Shown here in pieces: positions 1 to 9,522 of a stretch of DNA of 56,579 nt. The DNA comes from an uncultured Alphaproteobacteria bacterium (lineage in GTDB: Bacteria; Pseudomonadota; Alphaproteobacteria; Methylaequorales; Methylaequoraceae), in the NCBI GenBank assembly GCA_902595755.1, contig CACJRF010000003.1, positions 1 through 56,579 on the forward strand, given 5' to 3'. The position numbers and the translations under genes were made by a program. The notes beneath the pieces were generated by a model. That model did no database searches and had not been told where the DNA came from. It worked only from the letters and a program-made list of their open reading frames with translations. How positions within the stretch are numbered: position 1 is the stretch's first letter; each line of letters starts with the position of its first letter.

Positions 1-413
1 AAACTCAATAATCTATGACAAGCATCTGCTGCTCTACCACCATAATTTTCTTTAGATATTTTTGAGCGTGAAAGTGCTTGTTCATAATTATTTGCAGTGA
101 TAATTCCTGATCCCATAATTAGATTATTAGCATAGGAAATTTTATAAATCTCCTTTATAGCGATATTTTTTACTATATCATAATGATCTGTTTCCCCCTT
201 GATTATGCAGGATAAAACTATAAAACCGTCATATTTTTTTGAGAAACTAGTTAATATAAATGGAATTTCTAAGGTTCCAGGTACGTATTTTATGTCATAG
301 GAATATTTAATTTTGGTGAGATAATTGGTTGCACCGTTTTTCAAATTAGACGAAATCTCATCATAGAAATCAGCTATAATAATTAGAATATTTTTAGAAT
401 CTTTTTGTTCCAT
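1..413 (-). CDS. ribH: 6,7-dimethyl-8-ribityllumazine synthase, 3' end cut by window edge
   Basis: Condenses 5-amino-6-ribitylamino-uracil with 3,4-dihydroxybutanone 4-phosphate in riboflavin synthesis. About 137 codons are visible, starting at the ATG at 413-411 and running off the left edge with no stop. Family motifs are present in order: VPGTLEIP near residue 44 (substrate-binding GxxEIP type), IIKGETDHYD (the G-T-x-H catalytic-histidine region) and an EQALSR segment followed by GGRAADA, close to the usual C-terminus, so only a few residues are missing. The start overlaps the 3' end of ribB by about 20 bases, indicating translational coupling at the end of the rib operon. The N-terminus is short but normal for the family. 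Confidence 0.93.
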   Translation of the reverse strand, partial: MEQKDSKNILIIIADFYDEISSNLKNGATNYLTKIKYSYDIKYVPGTLEIPFILTSFSKKYDGFIVLSCIIKGETDHYDIVKNIAIKEIYKISYANNLIMGSGIITANNYEQALSRSKISKENYGGRAADACHRLLS

Positions 414-1473
414 TTACTTCCAGACCAAAACCGTCAATCCCAACAATATTTTTTCTTGATTTAGTTAATAAAGTAATTTTCTTTATTCCTAAATCGATTA
501 GTATTTGAGCACCAACACCATACTCTTTCAAAATCTTTTCTTTGTTGATATTTTTGTTATTAGATTTTTTTTTATTAAGTTCTTTTTTTGGATTTCTAAT
601 GATCACGATTGCACCACTATTAGATTTTGAAATAATAGAAATTGATTTTTGTAATTCACTAGTTTGATCAGACAATAAATCTGAAAATATGTTTAAGCTA
701 TGCATTCTTACTAAAATATTTTTATTACTATCAATAGCTCCCTTAACAAAAGCTAAATGTTCCGTCTTATCAATCAAATTTTTATATACGTACATCTTAA
801 AAATACTTTTATTCAGGATCACTTGATCAACCTTAATACATTTAACGAACTTATCCTGTTTTAATTTATATTCTATCAAATCTTTTATTGAAGACATCTT
901 TAGATTGTGTTTTTTACAAAACTTAACTAGATCCTTCATTCTTGCCATTGAGCCATCGTCATTCATTATTTCACAAATTACACCATATGGACTATTTTCT
1001 CCAATCGCTAACCTAGACAAATCTACTGCGGCCTCTGTATGACCAGCCCTTTCCAAAACCCCCCCATCTGATGATAACAAAGGGAATATATGACCTGGGC
1101 TTACTAAATCTTTTGAAGTTGATTTTGGAGATACAGCCACTCTTATTGTTTCTGCCCTATCTTTGGCACTTATTCCAGTTGTTACACCTTTTTTTGCCTC
1201 AATACTGACTGTAAAAGCAGTTCTATGTCTACTTAAATTTTGATCTGTCATTAATTTTAATTTTAACTTTTTAAATCTTGATTTATCTAAAGCTAAACAA
1301 ATTAAACCCCTTGCATGTTTAGCCATAAAATTAATTTTTTCTGGATTAACATGAGATGCAGAAAAAATTAAATCACCTTCATTTTCTCTGTTTTCGTCAT
1401 CTACTATTACTACCATTTTTCCTTTGGATAGGTCTGAGACTATTTCTTTAATAGAAGATAAATTACTTTTCAT
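394..1473 (-). CDS. ribB: 3,4-dihydroxy-2-butanone 4-phosphate synthase with degenerate GTP cyclohydrolase II-like C-terminal domain (RibBX type)
   Basis: The N-terminal ~200 residues form a DHBP synthase: DDENRENEGD at 25-34 (acidic Mg/substrate site), the RHRTAFT region, SPGHIFPL and the GHTEAAVDL segment are all intact, so conversion of ribulose 5-phosphate to DHBP is expected. The C-terminal ~150 residues align in position with RibA, but the three zinc cysteines and the GSxxCDC signature are missing; the corresponding stretch reads MHSLNIFSDLLSD. Such RibB proteins with a decayed RibA half are known in Proteobacteria as RibBX. A separate RibA is therefore predicted elsewhere in the genome. 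The start overlaps the ribE stop by 11 bases. Confidence 0.9.
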   Translation of the reverse strand: MKSNLSSIKEIVSDLSKGKMVVIVDDENRENEGDLIFSASHVNPEKINFMAKHARGLICLALDKSRFKKLKLKLMTDQNLSRHRTAFTVSIEAKKGVTTGISAKDRAETIRVAVSPKSTSKDLVSPGHIFPLLSSDGGVLERAGHTEAAVDLSRLAIGENSPYGVICEIMNDDGSMARMKDLVKFCKKHNLKMSSIKDLIEYKLKQDKFVKCIKVDQVILNKSIFKMYVYKNLIDKTEHLAFVKGAIDSNKNILVRMHSLNIFSDLLSDQTSELQKSISIISKSNSGAIVIIRNPKKELNKKKSNNKNINKEKILKEYGVGAQILIDLGIKKITLLTKSRKNIVGIDGFGLEVNGTKRF

Positions 1474-2044
1474 TTTTTAAAGCCCTATGCACGTACCTTG
1501 CTAACATATCAATTTCAATATTAAACATATCACCAATTTTAGAGTTTTTTAAACTAGTATTTTCCCATGTGTATGGAATTATACTGATATTAAAACTATC
1601 TTTTAACACCCTATTAACAGTTAAGGAGATTCCATCAATTGAAATTGAACATTTTGGTGCTAAATATTTTCTAGTATTAGATGATAACGTAAATGTCAAA
1701 ACGTTTGATCCATTTAACTTCTCAATAGACTTAAGTTTACAGGTTTCATCTACATGCCCATAAACAAGATGTCCATTAATTTCATCCCCAAGCTTTAAAG
1801 ATTTTTCAAGATTTAAAATATCTCCAACGCTTTTCTGATTAAGATTAGTTTTTAAAATTGTTTCCTCAGACAAATTAGATAAAAAGCTTTTATTTTTAAC
1901 TTTTGCTACAGTTAGACAAACTCCTGAACAACTAATTGATTGGCCTAAAAAAAGATCTTTTAAATTTGTATTAATTTCAATAGTTTTCGTATTTAAGTCA
2001 AAAAAAATAATTTTTCCTAAATCTGTAATTATTCCACTAAACAT
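1463..2044 (-). CDS. ribE: Riboflavin synthase, alpha chain
   Basis: Dismutates two 6,7-dimethyl-8-ribityllumazine molecules to riboflavin. The protein has 193 residues, the usual length for the trimeric enzyme, and opens with the diagnostic MFSGIITDLG. It shows the two tandem lumazine-binding barrels: first half with SCSGVCLTV, second half with SIDGISLTVN, the repeated S-x-x-G-[VI]-x-L-T-V motif. It sits 16 bases after ribD and overlaps the start of ribB, so it is co-transcribed with the rest of the rib cluster. No feature is out of place. Confidence 0.95.
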   Translation of the reverse strand: MFSGIITDLGKIIFFDLNTKTIEINTNLKDLFLGQSISCSGVCLTVAKVKNKSFLSNLSEETILKTNLNQKSVGDILNLEKSLKLGDEINGHLVYGHVDETCKLKSIEKLNGSNVLTFTLSSNTRKYLAPKCSISIDGISLTVNRVLKDSFNISIIPYTWENTSLKNSKIGDMFNIEIDMLARYVHRALKNEK

Positions 2045-2059
2045 AACGAGAATTTCCTA

Positions 2060-3164
2060 TTAATTTAAATTTTCAAATATCGATAAAATATTATTATTTA
2101 AACCTATTGTTTTTTTTAGTTCAAATTTATTTCTCAACAAACTTAAATCTTTGGATTTTAGAATTGTTTCGCCATTATTTCCAATAAAAAAATTTGATTG
2201 AAAAAGTAATAATTCGTCACAAAATTTTTCATGAATGAATGAGCTAAAAATTTTTGCCCCCCCCCTCAACTAGTAAATTTGATATTCCTAGTTTGGCAAG
2301 TATTTCAAGAATTCTTTTTAGATTATAATCTTTCTTTTTTAAAATGAAAATTTTGACACCTTTCTTACTTAAGGATTCTATCTTTGCAGGATTACCCTCT
2401 TTACTAAAAAGAATAGTTTTAATTTTTTTACAATTTTTAAATATCTCAAGGTTTTCTTTTACATCTAATTTAGTTAATAAAACTACTCTTATTGGAGATA
2501 AATGACTCAAACCTTTTATTCTACAATTAAGTTTTGGATTATCAATTTTTAGAGTATTTGCTCCTATTAAAATAGCATCATACTTTGATCTTATTAAATG
2601 AACTACCTTATTGGATAACTTATTAGTTATTACTGATCTTGATTTTGGTATTATTGAAATTTTGCCATCTAAGGAACTAGCTATTTTAATTGTAATCTTT
2701 GGTCTTTTTAATTTTCTATTTAAGATATACCCTTGATAAAGCTTTGATATTTTTTCTTCCAAAAGACCCGAAATAACTTCTATCCCATTTTTTTTTAGAA
2801 TTTTTTCTCCTAAACCATTCACTCGACGATCAGGATCTTTGATTGAATAAATAACTCTATTAATTGGTTTTTGAGAAATTTCATTGACACATGAATTTTC
2901 TCTACCTTTATGACAGCAAGGTTCAAGAGTTGAGTATAAAGTGTAAATTTTGTTACATTTAAATTTTAAATTTTCAATTGCAATTTTTTCGGCATGAGGT
3001 CTTCCGCCTTTTTCTGTTATACCATAGGATTTTATCTCACTATTAATGAATTCTTTATCACTTTCTACAATTAAACTTACTACGGTTGGGTTTGGGAATG
3101 AGGTACCTATAGACCTTTGAAGAATTGAATATGCTACTTTCATATAGAGTTGATCATTTATCAC
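2060..3164 (-). CDS. ribD: Bifunctional diaminohydroxyphosphoribosylaminopyrimidine deaminase / 5-amino-6-(5-phosphoribosylamino)uracil reductase, split by an apparent frameshift
   Basis: Residues 1-~145 are the zinc deaminase: HAE in GGRPHAE and CCH in LEPCCHKGR supply the zinc ligands and catalytic Glu. The rest is the reductase, with SLDGKIS, DAILIGANTL and LLVEGG. In the frame as written the protein ends nine codons after VEGG, at position 2244, while the missing C-terminus (AKIFSSF, then DELLLFQ) continues in another frame to 2060. The break lies exactly on a run of nine C on the plus strand (2257-2265). With eight the gene would read through as 367 residues, the normal RibD length. Sequencing or assembly error, a real null allele, or slippage are all possible; error seems likeliest because riboflavin genes are otherwise intact. 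Confidence 0.87.
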
Positions 3165-3167
3165 TAA

Positions 3168-3629
3168 TCAATCTTCTTTTAAGTTCAAATTCTTATCTAT
3201 AAATCTTCTAAAGTCATCTGTTTCTTGAAAATCTTTGTAAACCGATGCAAATCTTAAGTAGGCCACTCTATCCAACTCTTTTAGAGCATCCATTACCAAT
3301 TCACCGATAACTTTTGTCGGAATTTCTGTTTCACCCGAACTTTCTAACCTTCTTTGAATACTATTGGTAATTAATTCTATTTGTTCTTGTTTTACAGGTC
3401 TTTTTCTACAAGAAATATTAATTGATCTAACAAGTTTTTCTCTGTCAAAAATAGTCCTAGACTCATCCTTCTTTATAACCATTAACTCCCTAAGCTGAAC
3501 TCTCTCAAATGTAGTGAATCTTGCAGCGCATGCTGGACATTGCCTTCTGCGCCTTATGGAACTGTTGTCTTCCGAAGGCCTTGAATCCTTGACCTGCGTC
3601 TCATCATGACCACAAAATGGACAACGCAT
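3168..3629 (-). CDS. nrdR: Transcriptional repressor NrdR of ribonucleotide reductase genes
   Basis: Zinc-ribbon/ATP-cone regulator that represses nrd operons when dATP is bound. The 153-residue protein has the standard architecture: four zinc cysteines (C3, C6, C31, C34) in a ribbon with the DSR and RRRR DNA-contact residues, followed by an ATP-cone from about residue 47 to 137 ([16 protein letters not shown] onward). It lies between glyA and ribD, the conserved alphaproteobacterial position, three bases before ribD. No nrd genes or NrdR boxes were recognised in this window. Confidence 0.96.
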   Translation of the reverse strand: MRCPFCGHDETQVKDSRPSEDNSSIRRRRQCPACAARFTTFERVQLRELMVIKKDESRTIFDREKLVRSINISCRKRPVKQEQIELITNSIQRRLESSGETEIPTKVIGELVMDALKELDRVAYLRFASVYKDFQETDDFRRFIDKNLNLKED

Positions 3630-3657
3630 TGTATGCCTTTCTTCTAAGGTTTAACTA

Positions 3658-4941
3658 CTATATAGCTGAGCTATAAATTGGAAATTTATCACATAGCGAC
3701 TTTACTTTTGCTTTGACTTCATTTTCAACCTTAGAATTATCGTCAGGATTTTCTGATAATCCATCTAAAACATCTCCAATAAGATTACCTACTAGCCTAA
3801 ACTCTTCTGATCCAAACCCTCTACTCGTACCGGCCGGGGAACCCAACCTAATTCCGGAGGTAACAAAAGGGCTTTCAGGGTCAAAGGGAACTCCATTTTT
3901 ATTGCAGGTAATACCCGCGTTTTCAAGTGATCTTTCGGCAGCCTTTCCTGTTAATTTTTTAGGTCTCAAGTCAACCAACACTAAATGGGTATCTGTTCCT
4001 CCAGAGACCACTTCAAGGCCTCTTTCTAGCATTACATCTGAAAGAGTTTTAGCGTTTTGAACAACAGATTCAATATAACCTTTAAATTCAGGTTTCAAAG
4101 CTTCACCAAACGCAACTGCTTTTGCACATATCACATGCATTAGTGGACCACCTTGTAGACCTGGGAAAACAGCTGAGTTAATTTTTTTAGCATGTTGCTC
4201 GTTATTAGTTAGAACTATCCCACCTCTTGGACCTCTAAGCGTTTTGTGGGTGGTTGATGTTACTACATCTGCATACTCTAATGGGTTTGGATATATACCA
4301 GTTGCAACTAATCCTGCGAAGTGAGCCATATCAACTAAAAGTAAAGCTCCAACACTATCAGCAATAGCTTTGAATTTCTTAAAATCTATAATTCTTGGAT
4401 AAGATGATCCACCTGCAATTATCAATTTAGGCTTGTGTTCTGTGGCTAAAGCTTGAACTTCTTCATAGTCTATTAGTGCTGTTTCTTTTTTTACTCCGTA
4501 TTGAATGGCATTAAACCATTTTCCAGATTCATTTGGAGGGGCACCATGCGTTAGGTGACCACCGGCAGCTAAAGACATCCCCATAATGGTGTCTCCAGGC
4601 TTTAGCAAAGCGAGAAATACTGCTTGATTTGCTTGAGAACCAGAATGAACTTGAACATTTGCAAATTTAGCGTTAAAAAGTTTAGTTATTCTTTCAACAC
4701 ACAGATCTTCTACAACATCCACGTGTTCGCAACCACCATAATATCTTTTACCCGAATAACCTTCTGCGTATTTATTAGTAAGAATAGTTCCTTGAGCTTC
4801 TAGCACCGCTTTTGAAACAATGTTTTCAGAGGCTATTAGCTCTATCTGATCGTTTTGTCTATGATATTCATTTTTAATAGCATCTAAAATCGCTGGGTCT
4901 GTTTGTGTTAAACTATTTTCAAAAAAAAGTTGTGCTGTCAT
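3658..4941 (-). CDS. glyA: Serine hydroxymethyltransferase
   Basis: PLP enzyme interconverting serine and glycine with tetrahydrofolate, the main source of one-carbon units. The length of 427 residues is typical. The PLP lysine is K233 in [14 protein letters not shown]; the HSGSQAN and DMAHFAG motifs are intact. A strong ribosome-binding site (AGGAGA) precedes the ATG at 4941. It sits 8 bases after rpiB and upstream of nrdR. It connects biologically to the serine-glyoxylate module at 13.7-17.3 kb and the adjacent alanine/glycine-type symporter, since all handle glycine, serine or alanine. Confidence 0.97.
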   Translation of the reverse strand: MTAQLFFENSLTQTDPAILDAIKNEYHRQNDQIELIASENIVSKAVLEAQGTILTNKYAEGYSGKRYYGGCEHVDVVEDLCVERITKLFNAKFANVQVHSGSQANQAVFLALLKPGDTIMGMSLAAGGHLTHGAPPNESGKWFNAIQYGVKKETALIDYEEVQALATEHKPKLIIAGGSSYPRIIDFKKFKAIADSVGALLLVDMAHFAGLVATGIYPNPLEYADVVTSTTHKTLRGPRGGIVLTNNEQHAKKINSAVFPGLQGGPLMHVICAKAVAFGEALKPEFKGYIESVVQNAKTLSDVMLERGLEVVSGGTDTHLVLVDLRPKKLTGKAAERSLENAGITCNKNGVPFDPESPFVTSGIRLGSPAGTSRGFGSEEFRLVGNLIGDVLDGLSENPDDNSKVENEVKAKVKSLCDKFPIYSSAI

Positions 4942-4949
4942 AATCTCTC

Positions 4950-5402
4950 CTAAGTAATGTTATAATCTACATTATTAAACTTGTTAAGTCTACCCTGATG
5001 GCGTCCCCCTTCAAATTTAGTATTTAAAAAAACTAATAAACATTTAATAGCTTCCGATACAGAAATCAACCTTGAACCTAAAACTAAAATATTTGCATCA
5101 TTATGTTGTCTTGCTAACTCTGCCATTTTTGTATTCAAACATAATGCAGCTCTAATGTCTTTAGTTCTATTAGCAGACATTGACATTCCAATTCCTGTAC
5201 CACAAATTAGAATTCCAAATGAATAACTATTACTTTGGATTCTCTTGACAAGCTCATTGGCATAATCGGGATAATCAACTGATTCATCTGAATCAGTTCC
5301 AATATCGTCGAATTCAATATCTGATAAATTTGAAATAATTGAATTTTTCATTTCAAAACCAGCGTGATCAGAACCAATTATTATTTTTTTTTTTTCACTC
5401 AA
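4950..5402 (-). CDS. rpiB: Ribose 5-phosphate isomerase B
   Basis: Interconverts ribose 5-phosphate and ribulose 5-phosphate in the non-oxidative pentose phosphate pathway. The 150-residue RpiB/LacAB-family protein opens with [13 protein letters not shown] (substrate-binding D-H-A-G) and carries the active-site [13 protein letters not shown] and [12 protein letters not shown] segments. Its product ribulose 5-phosphate is the substrate of RibB, encoded further along the same strand. The start overlaps the stop of the upstream symporter gene by 8 bases. Confidence 0.95.
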   Translation of the reverse strand: MSEKKKIIIGSDHAGFEMKNSIISNLSDIEFDDIGTDSDESVDYPDYANELVKRIQSNSYSFGILICGTGIGMSMSANRTKDIRAALCLNTKMAELARQHNDANILVLGSRLISVSEAIKCLLVFLNTKFEGGRHQGRLNKFNNVDYNIT

Positions 5403-6804
5403 TTTTTTGAATATCCTTTTTTACTTTACCAGCTAAAAAATAAAGACCAATTATATTCGGTATTGACATAGCAAAAATCATAGAATCTGAAAAGTTTATT
5501 ACACTTTCTAGGTTCATTGAGGTTCCAATTACGGTAAAGGAAAGAAAGATAATTTTGTAAGAAAATCTACTTAATATGGTCATTCCAAATAAATAAGTCC
5601 AACATCTTAAACCATAATATGACCAAGTAATAAGTGTTGATAAGGCAAATAGAGTTATCGCAACTGCTAAAATTGTCGGAAACCACGAAAAAACACTTTC
5701 AAATGCTCTCGAAGTTAATTCAACACCCTGTATACCGTCAGCGTTTTGCCCTACACCCGTTATAATTATTACAAGTGCGGTCATTGAACAAACAAAAATT
5801 GTATCAACTACGGGCGATAGAAGAGACATAAATCCAGTATTAAGGTAGTTACTACTTTTTGCTGCTGCGTATGCAATGGGAGCAGAACCTATACCGGATT
5901 CATTGGAAAATACTGCTCTTTTAACACCAGCAATTAATGAGCCTAATAACCCCCCAACAGATGCCTCAAAGTTGAATGCACTACTGAAGATCGAAAGAAC
6001 AGTTTCTGGAATTAAATCATAATTAGAAATGATTATAAAAAGGCAAGAAAAAATATAAATAAGCGCCATTATTGGAACAAGTTTTTCAGTAACTTTGCCG
6101 ATAGATTTTATTCCACCAATAATAATACTCCCAGCTACAAATGCGAATACTAACCCAGCCAACCAACCTTTATCCTGGAGAAAACTATTTTCCCCACCAG
6201 TAGCCTCAATAATTTGCTGAAAAGCTTGGTTTGCTTGAAACATATTTCCACCACCAAATGAACCACCAATACAACAAATTGCAAAAAAAATTGCTAAAAC
6301 TTTACCAAAATTTTTATAACCACATTCCTCAAGACCTTTAGATAGATATCTTATAGCTCCACCAGAAACAGTTCCATCCTTATGAATTATTCTATATTTA
6401 TGACCAAGGCTGACTTCTACAAATTTCAGAGTCATCCCAAAAAAAGCGGTTATAATCATCCACAGAGTTGCTCCTGGACCACCAATTGATATCGCTACAG
6501 CTACACCAGCGATATTACCAAGACCAATAGTACCTGACATTGCAGCAGTAAATGACTGAAAGTGAGATACCTCTCCTGGATCTGATGGTTTATCAAATTT
6601 GCCACGGGCAACCATGACGGCTCTTTTAAAAAACCTTAAATTTACAAAGTTAAAATAAAATGTGAAAAAAAGACTTGCAAAAACTAGCCAAACAACAATA
6701 AATGGAATATTAGTTTCAAATGCTGAAAAACTTCCAAAAATAATACTTGTTATCAACTCGGAAATTGGTTGAAAAAGTGTTTCTATTTTCTCATCAATGT
6801 TCAT
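5395..6804 (-). CDS. Alanine/glycine:cation symporter family protein (AgcS/AlsT type)
   Basis: Inner-membrane sodium-coupled amino-acid transporter with about ten hydrophobic helices in 469 residues. Family hallmarks are present: SFTAAMSGTIGLGNIAGVA in the first third, GGPGATLWM, the helix containing GVKRAVFSNESGIGSAPIAYAAA, and the conserved ITWSYYGLRCW near the C-terminus. Alanine, glycine or serine is the likely cargo, which fits glyA and the serine cycle genes, but specificity cannot be read from sequence. The gene starts within 30 bases of the end of the biotin operon and overlaps rpiB. Confidence 0.92.
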   Translation of the reverse strand: MNIDEKIETLFQPISELITSIIFGSFSAFETNIPFIVVWLVFASLFFTFYFNFVNLRFFKRAVMVARGKFDKPSDPGEVSHFQSFTAAMSGTIGLGNIAGVAVAISIGGPGATLWMIITAFFGMTLKFVEVSLGHKYRIIHKDGTVSGGAIRYLSKGLEECGYKNFGKVLAIFFAICCIGGSFGGGNMFQANQAFQQIIEATGGENSFLQDKGWLAGLVFAFVAGSIIIGGIKSIGKVTEKLVPIMALIYIFSCLFIIISNYDLIPETVLSIFSSAFNFEASVGGLLGSLIAGVKRAVFSNESGIGSAPIAYAAAKSSNYLNTGFMSLLSPVVDTIFVCSMTALVIIITGVGQNADGIQGVELTSRAFESVFSWFPTILAVAITLFALSTLITWSYYGLRCWTYLFGMTILSRFSYKIIFLSFTVIGTSMNLESVINFSDSMIFAMSIPNIIGLYFLAGKVKKDIQKIE

Positions 6805-6833
6805 ATTTGACTAGTAAAGTATAACATGTAAAA

Positions 6834-8132
6834 CTAATTTATTATCTCCTCAATAATTTTGTAACAATCTTCAAGTACTTTTTTCTTTATACAGAATGGA
6901 GGCATTAAATATATTGTTTTTCCAATTGGACGAAGCAAAAGGCCTTTGTTTAAGAATTTTTTTTTTAAATCCTCTACAGGCTTTGAACCGTATTTAAATC
7001 TATCTTCATCTAAATCAAAAGCTGCAATACTTCCAAGGATTCTTATTTTTTTAATTGTTGAACGTTTCGATAGCATGCTTAAACATTTTTTGTGAGTATC
7101 TTCTATTTTTTTTATATTTTTAAAAGTTCTATCCTTAGCGAATAAATTTAAAGACGCCAAAGCTGCTGAGCAACCTATTGGATTGGCAGTAAAAGTGTGA
7201 CCATGTAAAAAAGTCTTTTTAAAATTTGAGTCAACAAATTCTTTATGAATTTCCTCATTAAAAATAGTTGCTGCCAATGGGATATAACCACCCGTCAAGG
7301 ATTTAGCTAAACAAATAATATCAGGCTTTTCACTGAGATGGTCTAAGGCAAACATTTTTCCGGTTCTCCCAAAACCAGTCATCACCTCGTCAAAAATTAC
7401 AATTATCCCAGAGTCTTTAAAAATTTTTATTAATTTATTTAAGAATTCTTTTCTGCAAATTCTCATGCCCCCAGCGCCCTGAATCAAGGGTTCAATTATA
7501 ACAGCTGCTATATTATTTTTTTCCTTATTTATAATATTTTTAACCTCACGAATTGATTCTTTTTCTGACAATTCAACTTGATTATTCCCAAACCAATTCT
7601 CAGGAAAATTAAAAAAAAAATTTTTATTTATAATTTCTTTGAATGGTTCATAAAAACCCGATGAAAAACCAACTGACATCGCTCCTAAAGTATCTCCATG
7701 ATATCCTCCGTCAAATGCCATAAACTTATTCTTTTTCTTTCCTTTATTGTACCAGTATTGAATAGCTACTTTCATAGCAATCTCAACTGAGGTTGAACCG
7801 TTGTCAGAGAAAAAAACTTTATTAAGTTTATCTGGTAGTAATCCAACTAATTTTTCAGCAAGATTGACTGCTGGCTCATGAGTAAACCCTGCAAAAAGAA
7901 CCTGTTCTATACTTTTAGCTTGGTCTGAAATTTCTTTAATTATTTCCTCTCTACAATGTCCATGGGTATTTACCCACCAAGATGAAATTAAATCAATATA
8001 TTCATTTCCATCTATATCTATTATTTTTTCATCTTTGGCTTTTTTAACAAGAATAGGTGCCTCAGAACTTTTTTCCTGTGTAAAAGGATGCCATATAAAT
8101 TTACTGTCTTTTTTAAGAATTTTATTTTTCAT
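6834..8132 (-). CDS. bioA: Adenosylmethionine-8-amino-7-oxononanoate aminotransferase
   Basis: PLP aminotransferase making 7,8-diaminopelargonate from KAPA in biotin synthesis, usually with S-adenosylmethionine as donor. At 432 residues it is normal length. It shows ISSWWVNTHGH (the BioA-typical W-W pair), GGYHGDTLGAMSVG, the DEVMTGFGRTG aspartate and the PLP lysine in CLAKSLTGGY. It is the last gene of the bioF-H-C-D-A operon and starts directly after the bioD stop. Confidence 0.95.
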   Translation of the reverse strand: MKNKILKKDSKFIWHPFTQEKSSEAPILVKKAKDEKIIDIDGNEYIDLISSWWVNTHGHCREEIIKEISDQAKSIEQVLFAGFTHEPAVNLAEKLVGLLPDKLNKVFFSDNGSTSVEIAMKVAIQYWYNKGKKKNKFMAFDGGYHGDTLGAMSVGFSSGFYEPFKEIINKNFFFNFPENWFGNNQVELSEKESIREVKNIINKEKNNIAAVIIEPLIQGAGGMRICRKEFLNKLIKIFKDSGIIVIFDEVMTGFGRTGKMFALDHLSEKPDIICLAKSLTGGYIPLAATIFNEEIHKEFVDSNFKKTFLHGHTFTANPIGCSAALASLNLFAKDRTFKNIKKIEDTHKKCLSMLSKRSTIKKIRILGSIAAFDLDEDRFKYGSKPVEDLKKKFLNKGLLLRPIGKTIYLMPPFCIKKKVLEDCYKIIEEIIN

Positions 8133-8768
8133 TTATGTTTTTAAATTTAAAACAATTTGTTGAAGTGTATCACTGTTTATTGTTTTAAGAAAAGGGATAA
8201 TTGATATCAAGTTAATTTCTTTTCCATAAATTTTTTCACCAAATCTCATTATCGTACTTATTGTTTCTTTATTTTCGTCTCCTGAAAATATTATGCCTGC
8301 TAGATTTATTTTTTTTTTTTTAATAATATCAATAGACATTAATGTGTGGTTGATTGTACCAAGTTGAGTGCGGGAAACTAAGATTGTGGGCAAATTAAAG
8401 TGATTAATCAAATCACTCATTAATATTTTCTCATCTATGGGAACTTGAAGACCTCCGGCACCCTCTATTACAATAGGGCAATCAATTTTGTCAACTTTTA
8501 AGAATTGAGAAAAATCAATGTTAACATTTTCTTTTTTAGCGGCAATGTTTGGACTTAGTGGATTTTTAAAAAAGTAGGTCTCTTTAATTACTGAAACATC
8601 CTTAAAAATATTTAAAACTATATCAGAATCTTTGTCGCCACTTCTATTAAGTCCACATTGAATTGGCTTATAGTAGTAAGCGTTATATTTTTTTGCTAGA
8701 ATTGCCGATACAAGAGTTTTTCCGACTCCAGTATCAGTTCCAGTAATAAAAAAGCTATTTTTATTCAT
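8133..8768 (-). CDS. bioD: ATP-dependent dethiobiotin synthetase
   Basis: Closes the ureido ring of dethiobiotin from 7,8-diaminopelargonate, CO2 and ATP. The 211-residue P-loop enzyme begins with the characteristic FFITGTDTGVGKT and has YYKPIQCG (catalytic lysine region) and EGAGGLQVPI, all matching the family. It overlaps the 3' end of bioC by 8 bases. bioB, which would complete the pathway, is not in this window. Confidence 0.95.
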   Translation of the reverse strand: MNKNSFFITGTDTGVGKTLVSAILAKKYNAYYYKPIQCGLNRSGDKDSDIVLNIFKDVSVIKETYFFKNPLSPNIAAKKENVNIDFSQFLKVDKIDCPIVIEGAGGLQVPIDEKILMSDLINHFNLPTILVSRTQLGTINHTLMSIDIIKKKKINLAGIIFSGDENKETISTIMRFGEKIYGKEINLISIIPFLKTINSDTLQQIVLNLKT

Positions 8769-9522
8769 TTTTTTTTATAATAAAAAAATTTATATTATAA
8801 TTAATCTTAATTGGTTCTTTAAAACAATATTTTCTAAGTTCAAGTAATTTTCTAAAATTGATAGATCTATTACTTACATTAGCCCCAATCTTTTTCATAT
8901 TCTTAAAGAAATCTAGTAATGAAAAAGTTTCCTCAAAGAAAGCTTTCTCATAAACTTTACAATCAAATTCTTCAGAAATTCTTTTTAAAATAATTTCTTT
9001 CTCTGGAAATTTATTTATCAACTCTTCCAATTTAACTTTTTTTAAAAAACTAAAACTTTTATTATCTGGTATTGAAAAAATAAAGATTGTATTTTTTCTC
9101 ATTTGATTAAGAATTCTTTCTATAAAAACTATAAAATTTGCTGACCAATGTAGCGCCATATTTGAAACAATAATGTCATAATCATTAAATTGACAAAACG
9201 AATCAAAGTCATTTCTATCAAATAAAACATTATCTTTATTAATTTTTTTTTTTGCAATATTTAACATTTCTGATGATAAGTCTAATAAATGAATCTTATT
9301 AAAATTAAGCTTTTTAATTAAGATATTTGATAACTCGCCTGTACCACATCCCAAGTCTAACAGGTGGTTTTTTTTTTTTTTATTTGTTATAGAAATTTCT
9401 TGATACAAGAAATTTAATAGGACAAACATTATCTCTTTTTGTAACAAGGTTCTGCTATCATAATTGCCCGCAGATTTGTCAAATGAATATTCAATTTTTT
9501 TTTTAAAAATATCAGTGTTCAT
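8761..9522 (-). CDS. bioC: Malonyl-ACP O-methyltransferase
   Basis: SAM-dependent methyltransferase that caps malonyl-ACP so that fatty-acid synthase can build pimeloyl-ACP methyl ester. At 253 residues it has the SAM motif LLDLGCGTGELS near residue 55, the acidic end of strand 2 (HLLDLSSEML) and the NMALHWSANF motif typical of BioC rather than generic methyltransferases. Start and stop overlap the flanking bio genes, so its assignment is strongly supported by context. Confidence 0.92.
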   Translation of the reverse strand: MNTDIFKKKIEYSFDKSAGNYDSRTLLQKEIMFVLLNFLYQEISITNKKKKNHLLDLGCGTGELSNILIKKLNFNKIHLLDLSSEMLNIAKKKINKDNVLFDRNDFDSFCQFNDYDIIVSNMALHWSANFIVFIERILNQMRKNTIFIFSIPDNKSFSFLKKVKLEELINKFPEKEIILKRISEEFDCKVYEKAFFEETFSLLDFFKNMKKIGANVSNRSINFRKLLELRKYCFKEPIKINYNINFFIIKKNE

